Positions 48,999 through 60,984 of a stretch of DNA of 64,000 nt are shown piece after piece. Source of the DNA: Protea cynaroides (lineage: Eukaryota > Streptophyta > Magnoliopsida > Proteales > Proteaceae); contig CM053276.1 of assembly GCA_028583415.1 (NCBI GenBank), forward strand, positions 121,285,666 to 121,349,665. Reading direction: 5' to 3'. Every line of letters begins with the position of its first letter. The first letter of the stretch is position 1. The position numbers and the translations under genes are program-made. The notes beneath the pieces were generated by a model that did no database searches, was not told the origin of the DNA, and saw nothing but the letters and a program-made list of their open reading frames with translations.

Positions 48999-49241
48999 GT
49001 ATAGAAATCCTCTCCCGCGTGCGTTTGGGCGGGACAGTTGGCCGTCCGGATGGATGGCCGCCACCTGGCTCTCAGGTAGATCCGAGCCCTCCATTCGAAC
49101 TGACACCCCAGTTGACAAGCTGAACCGGTAGGGATGTCAGCTCGGATGGAGGGTTCGGTTCCACCCGAGAGCCAGGTGGTGACCATCCATCCGGGCTGCC
49201 AACTCTCCCGCCAAGACTCAGGCGGGAGAGGATGTGGATCC
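48999..49241. mobile_element. fold-back MITE copy 3 (near-perfect 9-bp target duplication)
   Basis: 243 bp, with arms ATCCTCTCCCGC and GCGGGAGAGGAT at the ends and a near-perfect second arm pair GCCACCTGGCTCTCAGGT / ACCCGAGAGCCAGGTGGT further in. Flanked by CATAAAAGG (48990-48998) and CATAAAGGG (49242-49250), 8 of 9 identical. The core GATGGAGGGTTCGG is shared with copies 2, 4 and 5. Confidence 0.85.
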
Positions 49242-49897
49242 CATAAAGGGTATACATAACCAAGCATCAGCTCTTACCGCCTCAGTTGGGATTAGGGTTT
49301 TCTTCTTTACCCCCATTCCATAAATAGGAAGGTAGGCTTAAGGTAATGTCAAATCATTAATTACTCTCACTCTTTTTATTTTATAGCTCATACCATTGTT
49401 GTTTGGTTTTCTGACTTAATTAAGTATCGAAAAGTTCCATCGATCTGACCTTGGGTTTAACCTCGACCTCTCTCTTGCTTAGTTAAAGGTTTCCGGTGCA
49501 TAGATCTCCACGCGGTGCGAAGACTCAGCGGCAACAACTATATGTACAAGTTTTGCTTCTCTAATGAAGCATAAGATTGAATGCGATTCCTTGAAAATTA
49601 GTTCATACAATTCTTGGTTGTTAAGAAAAAGAAAAATCCAGGGATAAAAAGAGGAATAGAAAAAGAAAACAGTGAAAAGACAAAGATTGATGAAATGTCA
49701 TTATCAATTGTGATCAATTGTTACTATTAATAGTACAATCTTCTAATCAGGTTATTTTGCCTTAATTTATTTCTATTTTAATTCTTTTTGACCTAGCAAG
49801 GTTCCCCTAGCTAGCTGTAACACTTCAGACGTTAAAACCTATTTCTATGGCATTTATTGACTATGGTTTTCTCAATTAATTAAATTAAGCTTATCAA

Positions 49898-49941
49898 CTT
49901 GAGAGAATACTTACCCAAAAAAAAAAAAAACCTTGAGAGAA
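49898..49941 (+). mobile_element. tail-only retro-insertion 4
   Basis: Direct repeat CTTGAGAGAA (49898-49907 and 49932-49941) encloses only TACTTACCC, a 14-base A run and one C. The motif ACC before the A tail is shared with insertions 1-3 and the local LINE. Confidence 0.65.
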
Positions 49942-50581
49942 GGAAAGCTACATATAGGCATGTATGTATAGTCATGTCATACCTATTATGCATTTTACAA
50001 GGAAAAATTGGTCAGACCCGAAAAACACATTTAAAAGTAGTAGAGCCAAGGAAGGTTCTGCATATTGCTTTCCTATGAAGACACATCTGTGGTCTGTAAT
50101 TTTGCCGTGGACATGAGGCCTCCTAGATGCTAGGGCAAAGAATATGTAGAGAAATAAAACAAACACACAGACATGGAATTATGGAGAAAGGAGAAATAAA
50201 GAGATCTAGGAAATCCTACTTCACTAATTTTAGGTAGAGAGAGATGAGATGTTTCCTGAAAAGCTTTTTACATGTAGGCATGGAGTTTCTTGCATAAGTA
50301 TATCTATTGACTATTAAATAGTTAACAATTTCATTATATATCTGAAAGTTTTGGCTTTCATTTATCATTTTAAAATTTTAGTTCAGAAGCTTTATAAGAT
50401 ATCAGCCTAGATTTTCATTGTTTCTAGTCTTCAATATCCGCATTACCTAGTGTCACACTTGCAGAGGAGTGTTGGGAATTCAGTCCCGTGCCGACGATCA
50501 AATTAATACTCTACAGTCCTTTTTCCTGGCCACCTACTAATTTGAACTTTTGAGTTGAAAACTTTACATCCCACCCATGAT

Positions 50582-50680
50582 TAAAAAAAAACAAAAAAAC
50601 AAAAAAACAAAAAACAAAAAAAAAAAAAAAAACAAAAACAAAAAAACAAAAACACAAAAAGAAAAAAAGAAAAAAAGAAG
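50582..50680. repeat. A-rich (A4-8C)n low-complexity tract
   Basis: About 100 bases of A runs punctuated by C, then G near the right end. The long frame on the minus strand here is purely phenylalanine/valine low complexity and is not a gene. Confidence 0.9.
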
Positions 50681-50944
50681 CTAGCAAGGAGTTGGATGAT
50701 TGCCTCACATTAAACACTCAGGAACAAAAATTACGCCGTGCATGATTTTGCCTCTATTGCCAGAGTTGTTTCTCTTGATTTTGTTTGGTCTAGCTCTTCA
50801 TTTTCATGGTTAGGATTATATGTGCCAATTCTAAATCTAATATGATTTGAAAGTCTAAATGTAATAAGGGGTTGTTACATTTAGTCTTGTAACAATCCAA
50901 TGAATGTACATTAAAGAGAATTATCATGATAATCTCAATATATA

Positions 50945-51177
50945 GGATTCAAATCTTCTTCTCCCAGAGATTCGGGAGGAGGGGGGATGCCCCCGTTGGA
51001 TGGCCAACATGTGGGGCTTGGGTGAATCCGAGCCCTCCATCTGAGTAGACACCGAGCCTACAAGCTGAGCTGACAGCTCAGATGGAAGGCTCGAATTCAC
51101 CCGAGCCCCACGAGTCGACCATCCAACTGGGGCGTCTCCCTCCTCATGAACCTCTAGGAGGAGAAGATGTAGATTCC
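50945..51177. mobile_element. fold-back MITE copy 4
   Basis: 233 bp, opening GGATTCAAATCTTCTTCTCC and closing as the complement of GGAATCTACATCTTCTCC. Second arm pair GGGGCTTGGGTGAATCCGAG and TCGAATTCACCCGAGCCCC. Centre GCTCAGATGGAAGGCTCGAA. The flanks are AT-rich (CAATATATA / ACTATATAT) and no clean 9-bp duplication can be claimed. Confidence 0.8.
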
Positions 51178-52113
51178 ACTATATATGAAGATAGTTTTGA
51201 TATATTATTTAGGACTGATACAAATCTGATGAGGACAATACCTTTGTTACAAATCTACATGTAATAAAATCTTGTGTTACAAGTAGAGTTTCACAATATG
51301 AATATTCTATCAATTGTTATAATAAAACCAAAAAGAGAAAAAACAATAATAAATTCTTCAATAATTTTGAACTGTTGCATTAAATTTCTAACTCCGAAGT
51401 TATTTGGTAGAAAAGCTTAGCTGATATATGAAATCATTAAAAGCTCGAGCTCGGTCGAATTGATTTTATTCTTGGTAGGTTGGAAATAAAATTTGCAATG
51501 CATGCATGATGAGCTCATAGGCTTAAAACTCAACACCTAACCATTACATGGTGTCATCTTCTCATTCAATGAATCAGATTTATCCAATTGACATGCCATG
51601 TGGTAGGAATTGCAGTCCCATTGTTGGACTTGGACTTACATGTTTTTCAACTATGTTTGACTCTATTTTTTTTTTTTTTTTTTTTTGAGTAATTTCTCTA
51701 CCCAAACTCACAACAATAAAATCACACCTCATACATATTATAAGGTGATTTATTTTATTAACGGGTCACATGAGTAATGCCCTATTTCCCTATATAGGTA
51801 GAGAAAAATACTGACTAGGGGACCATGGTCAGGACATTTGTCAAAGCTCATGCTGAGACCACACGCCACCAACTTAACCACCCCTTCCTCTTTTTCTTCC
51901 TCCTCGATCCTTTCTAATCCGATAGATTGTTAATGTGACTTCTATTTCTATTATTTTTGCAATTTCAAGCCTAACCACTGATAGTTGTTTGAGTATATGT
52001 CCAACCAGGGAAATAGAAAAATAATAAAAAATAAAATTGAAGGTAACACATATCATCTGCTTCCATTCTACATAGAATTACAAGATTATTTGAGTTCTTT
52101 CATTATCTGAAAC

Positions 52114-52241
52114 TTTCTTCTTTTTTGTTGAACACCAGAAGGGGTAACCATTCTCTCTTGTTAAGCTTAGGTACTTAATTTCTTCTTTTTTGTTGAACAC
52201 CAGAAGGGGATTATTATTCTCTCTTGCTCTTAGCTTAGGTT
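52114..52241. repeat. ~63-bp tandem duplication
   Basis: TTTCTTCTTTTTTGTTGAAC followed by ACCAGAAGGGG, a TTCTCTCTTG block and TTAGGT occurs at about 52114-52172 and again at about 52179-52241 with few changes. Confidence 0.85.
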
Positions 52242-53371
52242 TTATGAAACTAGATATTTATCACTTACAATTAACAGTGTTTTGCCCGGTCAGGTCCATG
52301 TCTAATATCATCATAATTGTTAAATAAAATCACCATTTTTGAGCTCGTATAGCCAGTTTAATATATGAAGCTCATTGATTGGAAATTAAAGAATAAGAGC
52401 TCCTTAATCTTGCTAATGGTTAGGTCAGTCTCATTAGTATTTTTAACACAGGACTACAGGATCGAAGAGTTGCCCAGATTCAGATACCCCTAAACAGATA
52501 TGAATATGGATCGAATTCGAATTTTTGACTATTCGTTTATATTTTTATCCCCTGAAGTCCTGATTCAAATTAAAATTCTTTTTCTCTCCTAATTAAATAA
52601 GATTTGCCAAGGTGAAGGTGACGTATAAACACCGTCCAATCATGATCATGATCTTATAAGGTTGAAAATAGCTTATAAAACACCTGGTTAGATTATTGAA
52701 GTGGATCCTACCAAAATCCGCACCTAGATTATGATAGATAGTTGGTAGGAAATCCCTGTTGTCAAACCCTGGTTGACTTTATGCTTCTCTTCTTAAACGC
52801 CCTGAATGTCGACCCTTTCACTCCATTATTTTTTTATCACCATTGAAAAACTTACATAAACTAGAAATTCAACATTAATTTTTCAACTGATATTGGAATA
52901 TAGGGGTCTCTAGTAGTGACCATTGTCAATATAAATACACAAGGTCAATAACTGTTATACAATATCTTCCGTAAGCTTTCTAGAAGTTTTTGCCACGTAG
53001 CACCTAACACAAATTTTCTTGCCTTGGTCAAAACTTGCCCTTTAGATACCTCTCCAGTCTCCAGTCTCCACTCAAGCCATCCTTTTCTCACAATTCGGGT
53101 CTGTGTACATTACCCATTTTGAGCCTCATTGTTCATCATCAGCTTTTTCAGTAGAAGCTGTGAACTGTTTGATGGAATTATTCCAATGTAATGTACTCCA
53201 TTGGCCCACGTCACCAAGGATCAGTTAGGAAGGCCAAGGTTTATTTAACAACTGGGGCCAAACAGCAAATGGATCCACGTATTTTGACCCAATCGGGTAC
53301 TGGTAGATAAGAGAGTATTTAGTATTAAAACTAAGGAGGGTAGTGATGATTTGGTGGGCAAGGCACAAATA

Positions 53372-53425
53372 ACATATAATATTAAGCAAGTATGAACAAA
53401 AAAAAAAAAACTATTATATTAAGCA
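53372..53425 (+). mobile_element. tail-only retro-insertion 5
   Basis: CATATAATATTAAGCA (left) and CTATTATATTAAGCA (right, ending 53425) are an imperfect direct repeat around AGTATGAAC and an A run of 13. The repeat is AT-rich, so support is weaker than for the other cases. Confidence 0.45.
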
Positions 53426-54032
53426 GGTTGAGCCAACTAGGTACGTAGTACCGGGCTAGTATAGATGGACCCGACCCGACCTCTTTGGATACCCTTAGAG
53501 GGTGGGTTTGGTGAGAGAAGGGATGGGTTGACATTCTGGATTACTTGGGGAAGGATTAGCTAGGGTTATGTGATGTCACTATCCGCATGCAACTTCTTCT
53601 AGCATCTTTCTATCAACTACATGGAAAAGATAACAAAGATTACATGATAACTGGATATAGTTATATTATTATAAGATGACACAGTGATAATTAATTATTA
53701 TTTAAATTGGAGGTCTTTCAGTGTCTCCTTCAAGGAATTTGCTAACAAGGTTGCTTGAAGAAATCAAAATGGCATATATGGATCTACAAAGCTGCATATT
53801 TGTCAAGCCTTGGGATAAGAAACTGTAGTTAATTTCTCTGTTCTATTTCTGGCATATGGGTCTACAAAGCAAGCTCTCTTTCAGTTTCTGTAATTTTAGT
53901 TTATAATCTCTTTCGATTATAAGAACTTGTACATTTGCATGGCTGCATTGAATGTTTTCATGTATTTCTGTAAATCTTCATGAATGGTTGACTTTCTCAT
54001 ATCCTATAGCTAGGATCCTTCTCGAGCAAATT

Positions 54033-54083
54033 AGTATATTGTTCTTTTACTCCCCCCCAAAAAAAAAAAAAAGTATATTGTTC
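54033..54083 (+). mobile_element. tail-only retro-insertion 6
   Basis: Perfect 12-bp direct repeat AGTATATTGTTC (54033-54044 and 54072-54083) encloses TTTTACTCCCCCCC and 13 A only. Confidence 0.7.
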
Positions 54084-54153
54084 CCATTATTCCCATTTGT
54101 TTTTTTGTTGTTGTTTGAGCTGATCCAAACTTATCTTATATCACCTTCACCAG

Positions 54154-54199
54154 CTCTCTCTCTCTCCCTCTCTCTCTCTCTCCCTCTCTCTCTCTCTCC
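54154..54199. repeat. (CT)n microsatellite
   Basis: CT-rich run with periodic CCC interruptions, probably length-variable. Confidence 0.85.
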
Positions 54200-54577
54200 C
54201 CTTTAACTTGGTCTTCTTGATGATGCAATGAATCATCAATGGAGAGATTCCAGGAAGGGAGAAAGACAAGCAAATACATGTTTCCTATCACCCTAAGATC
54301 TGGGTTTATGTGAACATTAAGATAAATACTAGTTCTTTTGTGGGAGTGAGGGATTTTTTATGCTGTGTGACCATGGACCTTCGTCTTCCTTTTCCTTGGA
54401 ATTGAAAATGATGTAGAGATATAATAAGAAAACGAGGTCAATGCATGATAAAGCTACGTATTTTCAATTCCCTTATTTTTGGTTTTTTTCTTCCTTTTGA
54501 TAATAAAATATATTTTTTTTCACTTTTTAATACGAAAAATTCTTTGCCAACTTGTAAGGTACAATAGTGTGCCTTCT

Positions 54578-54803
54578 GGATCCACATCCTCTCTCTCCAA
54601 GTCCGAGGAGAGGTGACGTCCCATTGCATGGACGATACCTGAGGTTCGGGTGAATCAGAACCCTCCATCCCCTGTCGGCTCAGCTTGTCGGCTAGGTGTC
54701 TGCTCAAATGGAAGGCTCGGATTCACCTGAGCCCCAAGTATCGTCTATCCAATAAAGGCGCCACCTTTCCTCCAGATTCTCTTAGAGGAGAGGATTTGAA
54801 TCC
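54578..54803. mobile_element. fold-back MITE copy 5
   Basis: 226 bp, opening GGATCCACATCCTCTC and closing as the complement of GGATTCAAATCCTCTCC. Arms CCTGAGGTTCGGGTGAATCA and CGGATTCACCTGAGCCCC. Centre TCAAATGGAAGGCTCGGATT. No clear 9-bp target duplication. Confidence 0.8.
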
Positions 54804-55462
54804 TGGAACAATTTATGTACGTTCTTTTATGTCAGATATTTTGCAATTGCACATAGTATACTCAATGTAAATGATCTTGTTGCCCTTGCTATGAATCATT
54901 TATATGGGGACATGTTAATTAAATTTTGTTGATCATCTTTATATATGAGTCTATGACTATTCATAAATGCTTGAGAATAGTTCATCTCCATGTACTTGTA
55001 TCCTTCGTGGGATCTTATCACCATTCATATCTAGTGGGTCTCATACTCTAAAGGTGGGTCTCACAGCATATAGACAGTGATGGGATCCCATAGAAAGTAC
55101 ATATATATATATATGCAGGTGATCTCAACTCTAATTACTATACATGCATAATTGCAATTGCTTAATTTGCAGATCAATTATATTTCTTCAAAAAGAGCTA
55201 GTTAAGGTATAGAACCAGAACAACTTGATAAGATTCCCGACAAACATAGAAAATGAAGGTTTATATGGTCAATTACTTGTAGCATAAGAAAGAAATAATA
55301 AAGTAATGAGCCAAAAAGCAAGTTGAATAGAATAATGGATTAGGAAAATGATAGAGAAGAAGAAATTTATGTGTACTTTATTAATATTAAACTAATCTAA
55401 TTACATATTAAAAAAAGAGAGGGTGAGGTATGAGACTCACATTATTCACACTTCTTCCTTCC
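54804..55462. other. upstream region of the MYB gene
   Basis: AT-rich, no gene recognised. It should include the distal promoter of the MYB gene; no specific binding site is claimed. Confidence 0.5.
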
Positions 55463-55469
55463 TATAAAT
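55463..55469 (+). promoter_or_regulatory. TATA box of the MYB gene
   Basis: TATAAAT lies 111 bases upstream of the ATG at 55574. This predicts a transcription start near 55493-55500 and a leader of about 75-80 bases dominated by a GA run. Confidence 0.55.
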
Positions 55470-55541
55470 CATTGCTCTCGCTTCCTCCTTTTCTTCCCCA
55501 ACCAGCAGGAATCTTCTCCCTTCAACCAGACAAACAAGGAC

Positions 55542-55543
<2 letters not shown>

Positions 55544-55573
<30 letters not shown>
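55544..55573 (+). repeat. (GA)n in the MYB 5' UTR, abutting the start codon
   Basis: A (GA)15 run that ends directly at the ATG (55574-55576). Confidence 0.9.
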
Positions 55574-55577
<4 letters not shown>

Positions 55578-57034
55578 GCAGAGCTCCATGCTGTGACAAG
55601 GCAAACGTTAAGAAGGGACCTTGGTCACCTGAAGAAGATGCCAAGCTAAAGGCCTATATTGAGCAACATGGTACTGGTGGCAACTGGATTGCTCTTCCAC
55701 AGAAGATTGGTACATACCTCTCTCTCTCTCTCTCTCTCGCATTTACACCACCAATTTCCTTTTGATTCTATTGATGATCAATTTTGTTTGGTTGACTAAA
55801 TTTTTGTAGGTCTTAAAAGATGTGGGAAGAGTTGCAGACTGAGGTGGTTGAACTATTTGAGGCCCAACATCAAACATGGTGGATTTTCTGAAGAAGAAGA
55901 TAACATCATTTGCAGCCTCTACATTAGTATAGGAAGCAGGTTTCTCTCTCTCTCTCTCTCTCTCTATCTGACACACCCATCTACACACATACACGAACAT
56001 CTACCTACATTCTATGAATCAAAAAGCTTCTACTGTTCATTTCAAGGAAGAAAAAGAAACTCTGGAAGCCTTAGATTCCCACCTAAGTTTCTTGTCTTTC
56101 TTCTTCCTCCTATTGCTGCTAGCCTGTCAACTGATTTCTTTCTTTAAAATTCAAATATAGTTGACCAATCTGTTATCTCCCTTAATTTCTTTCTGTGTCT
56201 ATGACTCTGTTTTTCTCTCTCTATCTTTTAAAAAAATATATATATATTGTAGGACTAACGGTACGTGTTCAAATTTTCTTTGGTCGTAGGTGGTCCATAA
56301 TCGCCGCTCAATTGCCAGGAAGAACCGACAATGACATTAAAAATTATTGGAACACAAGACTGAAGAAAATGTTGCTTGGAAAGCGTAAAGAATCTCAGGC
56401 TCGCCGTTTATCCAGTCTAAATCAAGATCCGAAAGACCCGAATGTGATGAACGATAACCCGTATTCGCAGGGTCTAAGCAACTCAGCCCTTGAAAGATTG
56501 CAACTCCATATGCAGCTGCAAAGCCTCCAAGACCCTCTTTCTTTACTGATCAACCCTGCTCTTTGGCCTAGGCTTCATCCCCTTGGAGAAAGGATCCTGC
56601 AACTCCAACATGGTTTCAATGATACCTCCATTAACCAAATGCCACAAGTTCCTGCTGAGACACAATCTGGACCCTTTGAAGAATTTCCCTCTTCGGCCCC
56701 AATTAGTATTGAAGGAAATACAATGGGTGCAAGTGCAACTGTCATGACACCACCAAATGGTATGGAACAATCCAACATGAGCACTCAATCACTGTTGGGC
56801 CTACAAACTGAATTAAATGACTTAATTTATGGCAAAAATGGTGGATCTGCAGCAAAAGATCAGATGACAGAATTGGATTGTTTCAAAGAGATGGATGCTT
56901 CCAAGGACAGCATGAGTTGGTGGACTAATGATTTTGACACAAAATCATTGTCTTCAAATTCTTGGGACTCTACTACTTCTGTTCTTCAGACTGAGGGCAT
57001 GTTTCAAGATTATGTTCTGGGTTATGATCTATAA
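55574..57034 (+). CDS. MYB36-like: R2R3-MYB transcription factor, MYB36-like
   Basis: Nuclear DNA-binding regulator. Arabidopsis MYB36 switches on Casparian-strip genes in root endodermis; whether this gene does the same is inference. Three exons, 55574-55709, 55810-55939 and 56290-57034 (336 residues), with splits at G|GT and AG|G, as is usual in R2R3-MYBs. R2 about residues 14-64 (GPWSPEEDAKLKAYIEQHG, GNWIALPQKIG) and R3 about 67-115 (GGFSEEEDNIICSLYISIGS, RWSIIAAQLPGRTDNDIKNY). The start MGRAPCCDKANVKKGPWSPE is the standard family start. Subgroup-specific C-terminal motifs match MYB36 from memory: SNSALERLQLHMQLQSLQ, LLINPALWPRLHPL, SWWTND and the end SVLQTEGMFQDYVLGYDL. Upstream in-frame residues from 55430 are UTR. 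Both introns open with CT runs. Confidence 0.94.
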
Positions 57035-57204
57035 AATCCATGTTGATCGATGTGGGTTAGAATGGTTTTCTAAGGTTATTGCAGGGTTCAGTGCAGAGAG
57101 AGACATAAAGAGTTTGATCTCTTATTGTGTAAATGGGTGAATAATAATACTATTTTAGTCTTTCTCCTTTCAATCTTCTACTTTCCCGAATGTGCTTGTT
57201 TTGA

Positions 57205-57210
57205 AATAAA
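57205..57210 (+). other. candidate polyadenylation signal of the MYB gene
   Basis: AATAAA 171 bases after the stop codon, a plausible distance for a plant 3' UTR. Confidence 0.4.
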
Positions 57211-57348
57211 GGAAACCAATGGATGCATGTCTAGTAAGCATTCATATCAAGGGGGCAAGAAAATTAGCTACAAATCTATTCTGTTGGAATTAAATGGAAC
57301 ACAGGACCAATTAATTCCAATTTCACATTGCTGCATGTAAGCGTGTAA

Positions 57349-57380
57349 ATCATACTATATTGTTTTACCAAAAAAAATTA

Positions 57381-57388
<8 letters not shown>
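57349..57388 (+). mobile_element. tail-only retro-insertion 7
   Basis: ATCATACTATAT (57349-57360) and ATTATACTATAT (57377-57388), 11 of 12 identical, enclose only TGTTTTACC and an A run. The right repeat runs into the (AT)n at 57384-57449, so its length is uncertain. Confidence 0.55.

Positions 57389-57449
<61 letters not shown>
57384..57449. repeat. (AT)n microsatellite
   Basis: About 33 AT units, directly beside tail-only insertion 7. Confidence 0.95.
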
Positions 57450-57450
<1 letters not shown>

Positions 57451-59399
57451 CGACCTGATCATCATGCATTCTCAATAAGATACTATGATATATATGGGGA
57501 TAATGTAGCTCTCTTCTTTTGGGAAAAACTTAAACCAAATGGACAAAGGTGAAATAGCCATCAATGCCAAAAGTTTAGTACCTATTTCTCTAAGAAATTT
57601 GATCCGAAATTTGATAATAGGTTACATCTGTCTCTCCAGAACTATTCCACTACTGATACCGAACATGTATCCATTAAGTTATTAAAAAAAAAGGGCTATC
57701 CAAAAGGGTAACTACTCTCTCCCTTGGAGTTATTTATGCTGATCTTGTATGAATATGTACATAGATTCTTAACTTAATGGAACTTAAATGATAGTTATTT
57801 ATGTATGTAACAATGGAAGGTGATATTTTCAGAAATCACAAGACAAATCTAAACCCTTTATTTTTGTGGCATTTTTAATCTAAACCATCCAAAGTTGAGA
57901 AAGTACAAAGTACGAGATGCATGCTAATACAAAAAATAGTATTTTATTGAATTAGACCCTGAAATATTGTGACATAAGACTGATCTAGACCATGTTATCT
58001 TTATCCAACTATTGGAATTGACATATCATATATCTGTCCACATGTGGACAGAATAGATACCTTGTGATATTTGGAAAAATAATAGATTCTTGTGATAATA
58101 ATAATTTTCCAACTTAAATAGTTAATGTATTATATTAATTAATTTTTTTTCTTCAACTCTCATAGTTGATGAACTCTATTTATTTGTTTCTTTGGCAGAT
58201 TTTTCTTCAACTCTGTGTAGTACATATGAATATGGGTCTAGATTTTTCTCTGCCAAAGTGCCGCCATCTTGTTGCTGACGTTACTCCTACAGTGATAGTA
58301 CAACTAGAGTCACATTGGTATGTGCATTAGGTGAACTCCAGCAGTGCGATACTTATGCCAGAGGAACTGGCCAACATGAGGATTTTTTTCCCACCATTGG
58401 ACATTTTTTTTTTCTTTTTCTTTTTTTTTTAATATTTTTTTTGTAGTAAGATGATTACATTTAGGGTAATAATTAAATTATTAACTTGTCAATAACTAAT
58501 TAACATTTTTTTATAGAAAATTTCAACTATTAAGGTATCCAGCTTATTAGTTATATATATGTATACCTTTCCTTTTTCTTCTACTTCTTCTTTTGTAGAA
58601 TTCCATTGGTTTTTTTAATTCACTTAACCCTCAAATTCGGATATATGAACATGTTAGCTTGGATTGAGCCTAGTTAGAAGAGCTGGGCAAGTATTGAGAT
58701 TTTCCAGCACGAAACTGTGATTCATGTTCTTGTTCCCAATTTGCATCCTATAATTGTTCGAGTATATGTATTGCTAGCATAAATTTTTCTTCTATTTTCA
58801 AGAAGGACAAAGCAAACATCTTCTTCTTTGTTGGAACCTCCACCTCCTGTAGAAGTAAAATAAATCAGATTGTGCTTGTAGTTTTAAGATGGGGTGTCAA
58901 TGGGTAGATTTGGTTTAGGCCTTGTACACAAGTCCAATTATAGCTCAATAAGAAAGTTTTTGTTTTGAATTTAATTGGGTTGGTTTAATTAAGTTGACTT
59001 AATGAGTTCTATCGAAGTAGTTCGAATTTGATTTTAATTTCTTATTTATATATTTAGCAAAATATTAATTTAATGGGGCTAATATTAATGTTTTAAAAAC
59101 CTTTTTATCTGAAAATGCATTAAGAATTTACTAAAGGATAATGGAAAGAGAAAGCTACAGCCAAAATCCTCCGAAGGCTCTAATCAACAATAATTAATTT
59201 CTTGTATATTTTTTAGGCTCAATCTATAAGAGATGGGGTTTTATTGGTAAGTATCTAAATTTTGATTGTATGAAGAATAAAAAAGATGTCTAGGCAGTCA
59301 TTCGGCTTCTTAAGAAGATTAATTGTCCTCAACAGATTGCTACAATTGAGAAAAAAGATTCTTTCTTTGTTCAAGAGATTCAACTTAATTTGTTTTTCA

Positions 59400-59460
<61 letters not shown>

Positions 59461-60751
59461 GGTCTCTATCCCATCCCCTATTTTAGTAAATGTTCTTTCT
59501 TTTGATGTGTTCATGACTCATGACTCATGACACACCTTATAAAAGCCTTTTATGATATCTTATAATTGGATAAATGTGGGGGGGTGAGTCTGTCAATCGC
59601 TATCAATGTGATTCATGGAAAAAAAATCATTTTTTTCTCCAAAAAAATATTCAAAATATTTATCAATATATACAAAATCCATATTATTCACATATGAAAT
59701 TTAGTAAATAACAAAAAATAGTCACTTGTTGAATTCTCCTTGAGGCCTACATATCCCAAAAAAGAAAAAAGAAAAAAGAAAAAAGAAATACTTTTTTTTT
59801 TTGTAAAATAAAAAGAAATTCTGTTAATGTCATTGAAACTAGGAACCTTGACTGGTTTATATACGGATTCTAGCCTTACTCAAATCCTGAACAACTTATA
59901 GATTGGGTCTAGCACATAGCCCAATGTGCTGCACTTGGGCTTAGACTGGGGCTATCCCATCCCCATGTCAGGCCAGCCAGGGCCGGGCTGAGCTGGGCCT
60001 GGGTGGGTGTTCACAGACCCAGCCTAGCCCAGCCCAATTGCCTCTTAAATAGGTACTATTCTTTTACTTTATCTGCTCTAGCAATTTGGACTTTAGACAA
60101 AGAGGAGCCATTTAAAATGACAGGTAGTAACCTTGACAAAAGATCTAGATTGGGAGGTAGCGTTGAGTGGTACAGACTTTCTGGAACAAAACCCTTATTT
60201 ACCACAAAAAGGAATTTAGAATTTGGCATCCAAATCGGACGGGGACTCAGCTGAGTCCTAATTGAAATCATATCGCAGTGATATATAATATATTCATAGT
60301 TCAAGAGTATGGAATCGGGAACGGAATCGATTTCCTTCCATTACGATCGGATCCCTAGTGGCGAGGGAGCAAGATAGGAGTTAAAAGGCCTGATGGTAAT
60401 TTCCTTCAACTTTAAGCACTTTTCTGTTTCACCTGTTTGGGGCTGCTGGTTTCGGGTGACCTGCGGCACCTGCCTCCCTCTCTTTGCTCCGCTGATTTCG
60501 GTGACTGTAACCTATTACTCATTTCTATTTTCTGACTTTGCCATCCCCAGGCCCCACTCACTGCAAGAATCTCGGAGTTTGATACCCTTTTAAACAGAAT
60601 AGTGTAAAATCTATAATCTCCCTTAATTCCCAAGGGGTATGTATGGTACTGTTGTGTCATTTAAATTATAATCTAATAATAAATTATAGTGTAAAATTTA
60701 TAATCCCAACTGAAATAGAACTAAAAGCCTAAAAATTATAATAATGGGTTT
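57450..60751. other. gene-free intergenic stretch
   Basis: No recognised gene. Contains an (AT)n microsatellite at 59401-59452, an AAAAAAG-type run at 59757-59787, several poly(T)/poly(A) runs (58148, 58406-58442) and a GGGCTGGGC/GCCCAGCCC-rich patch at 59930-60040 of the kind found in dispersed plant repeats. Confidence 0.45.
59401..59452. repeat. (TA)n microsatellite
   Basis: About 26 TA units followed by GTATATA. Confidence 0.95.
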
Positions 60752-60890
60752 TGTCTGGTTGTAACCAACTCGGTTACAATCAGACATTCACCAGAGTTGT
60801 ATACCGTTAAATCTTACGTCCTATTCTCTTTAAATACCAAAACTATCTATATCGGACATATGTCCAATGCCCAGGTGACATTACAACCTT
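60752..60890. mobile_element. small MITE, copy 2 of the 3944 family
   Basis: Opens TGTCTGGTTGTAACCAACTC and shares TACCGTTAAATCTTACGTCC, CCAAAACTA and GTGACATTACAACC with 3944-4079. The left end has a local palindrome, TGTCTGGTTGTAACC paired with GGTTACAATCAGACA, and the right terminus is eroded. Confidence 0.55.
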
Positions 60891-60942
60891 TCGGTCTTCC
60901 ATATTTAAAACCAAGCGTTAAATTTCAAAACCCTTACATCAG

Positions 60943-60984
60943 TTGGGCTTGGGCTTGGGCTTGGGTTTTTGGGCTTGGGCTTGG
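60943..60984. repeat. (TTGGGC)n hexamer repeat
   Basis: About six TTGGGC units with one TTGGGTTTTTGGGC interruption. Confidence 0.85.

Larger units (their letters stand above)
49242..50944. other. intergenic DNA
   Basis: No gene recognised. Contains the tail-only insertion at 49898-49941 and an A-rich AAAAAAC-type tract at 50582-50680. Confidence 0.45.
51178..54577. other. gene-free intergenic stretch
   Basis: No recognised gene. It contains a 22-base poly(T) (51668-51686 region), a tandem duplication at 52114-52241, tail-only insertions at 53372-53425 and 54033-54083, and a CT-rich microsatellite at 54154-54199. Confidence 0.45.

Noticed and set aside
50511..50717. Phe/Val-rich frame of 68 codons on the minus strand
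   Set aside because: Translation of an A-rich low-complexity tract; no coding signature.
50932..51186. 9-bp target duplication around fold-back copy 4
   Set aside because: The flanks are simple AT alternation, so apparent matches are expected by chance.
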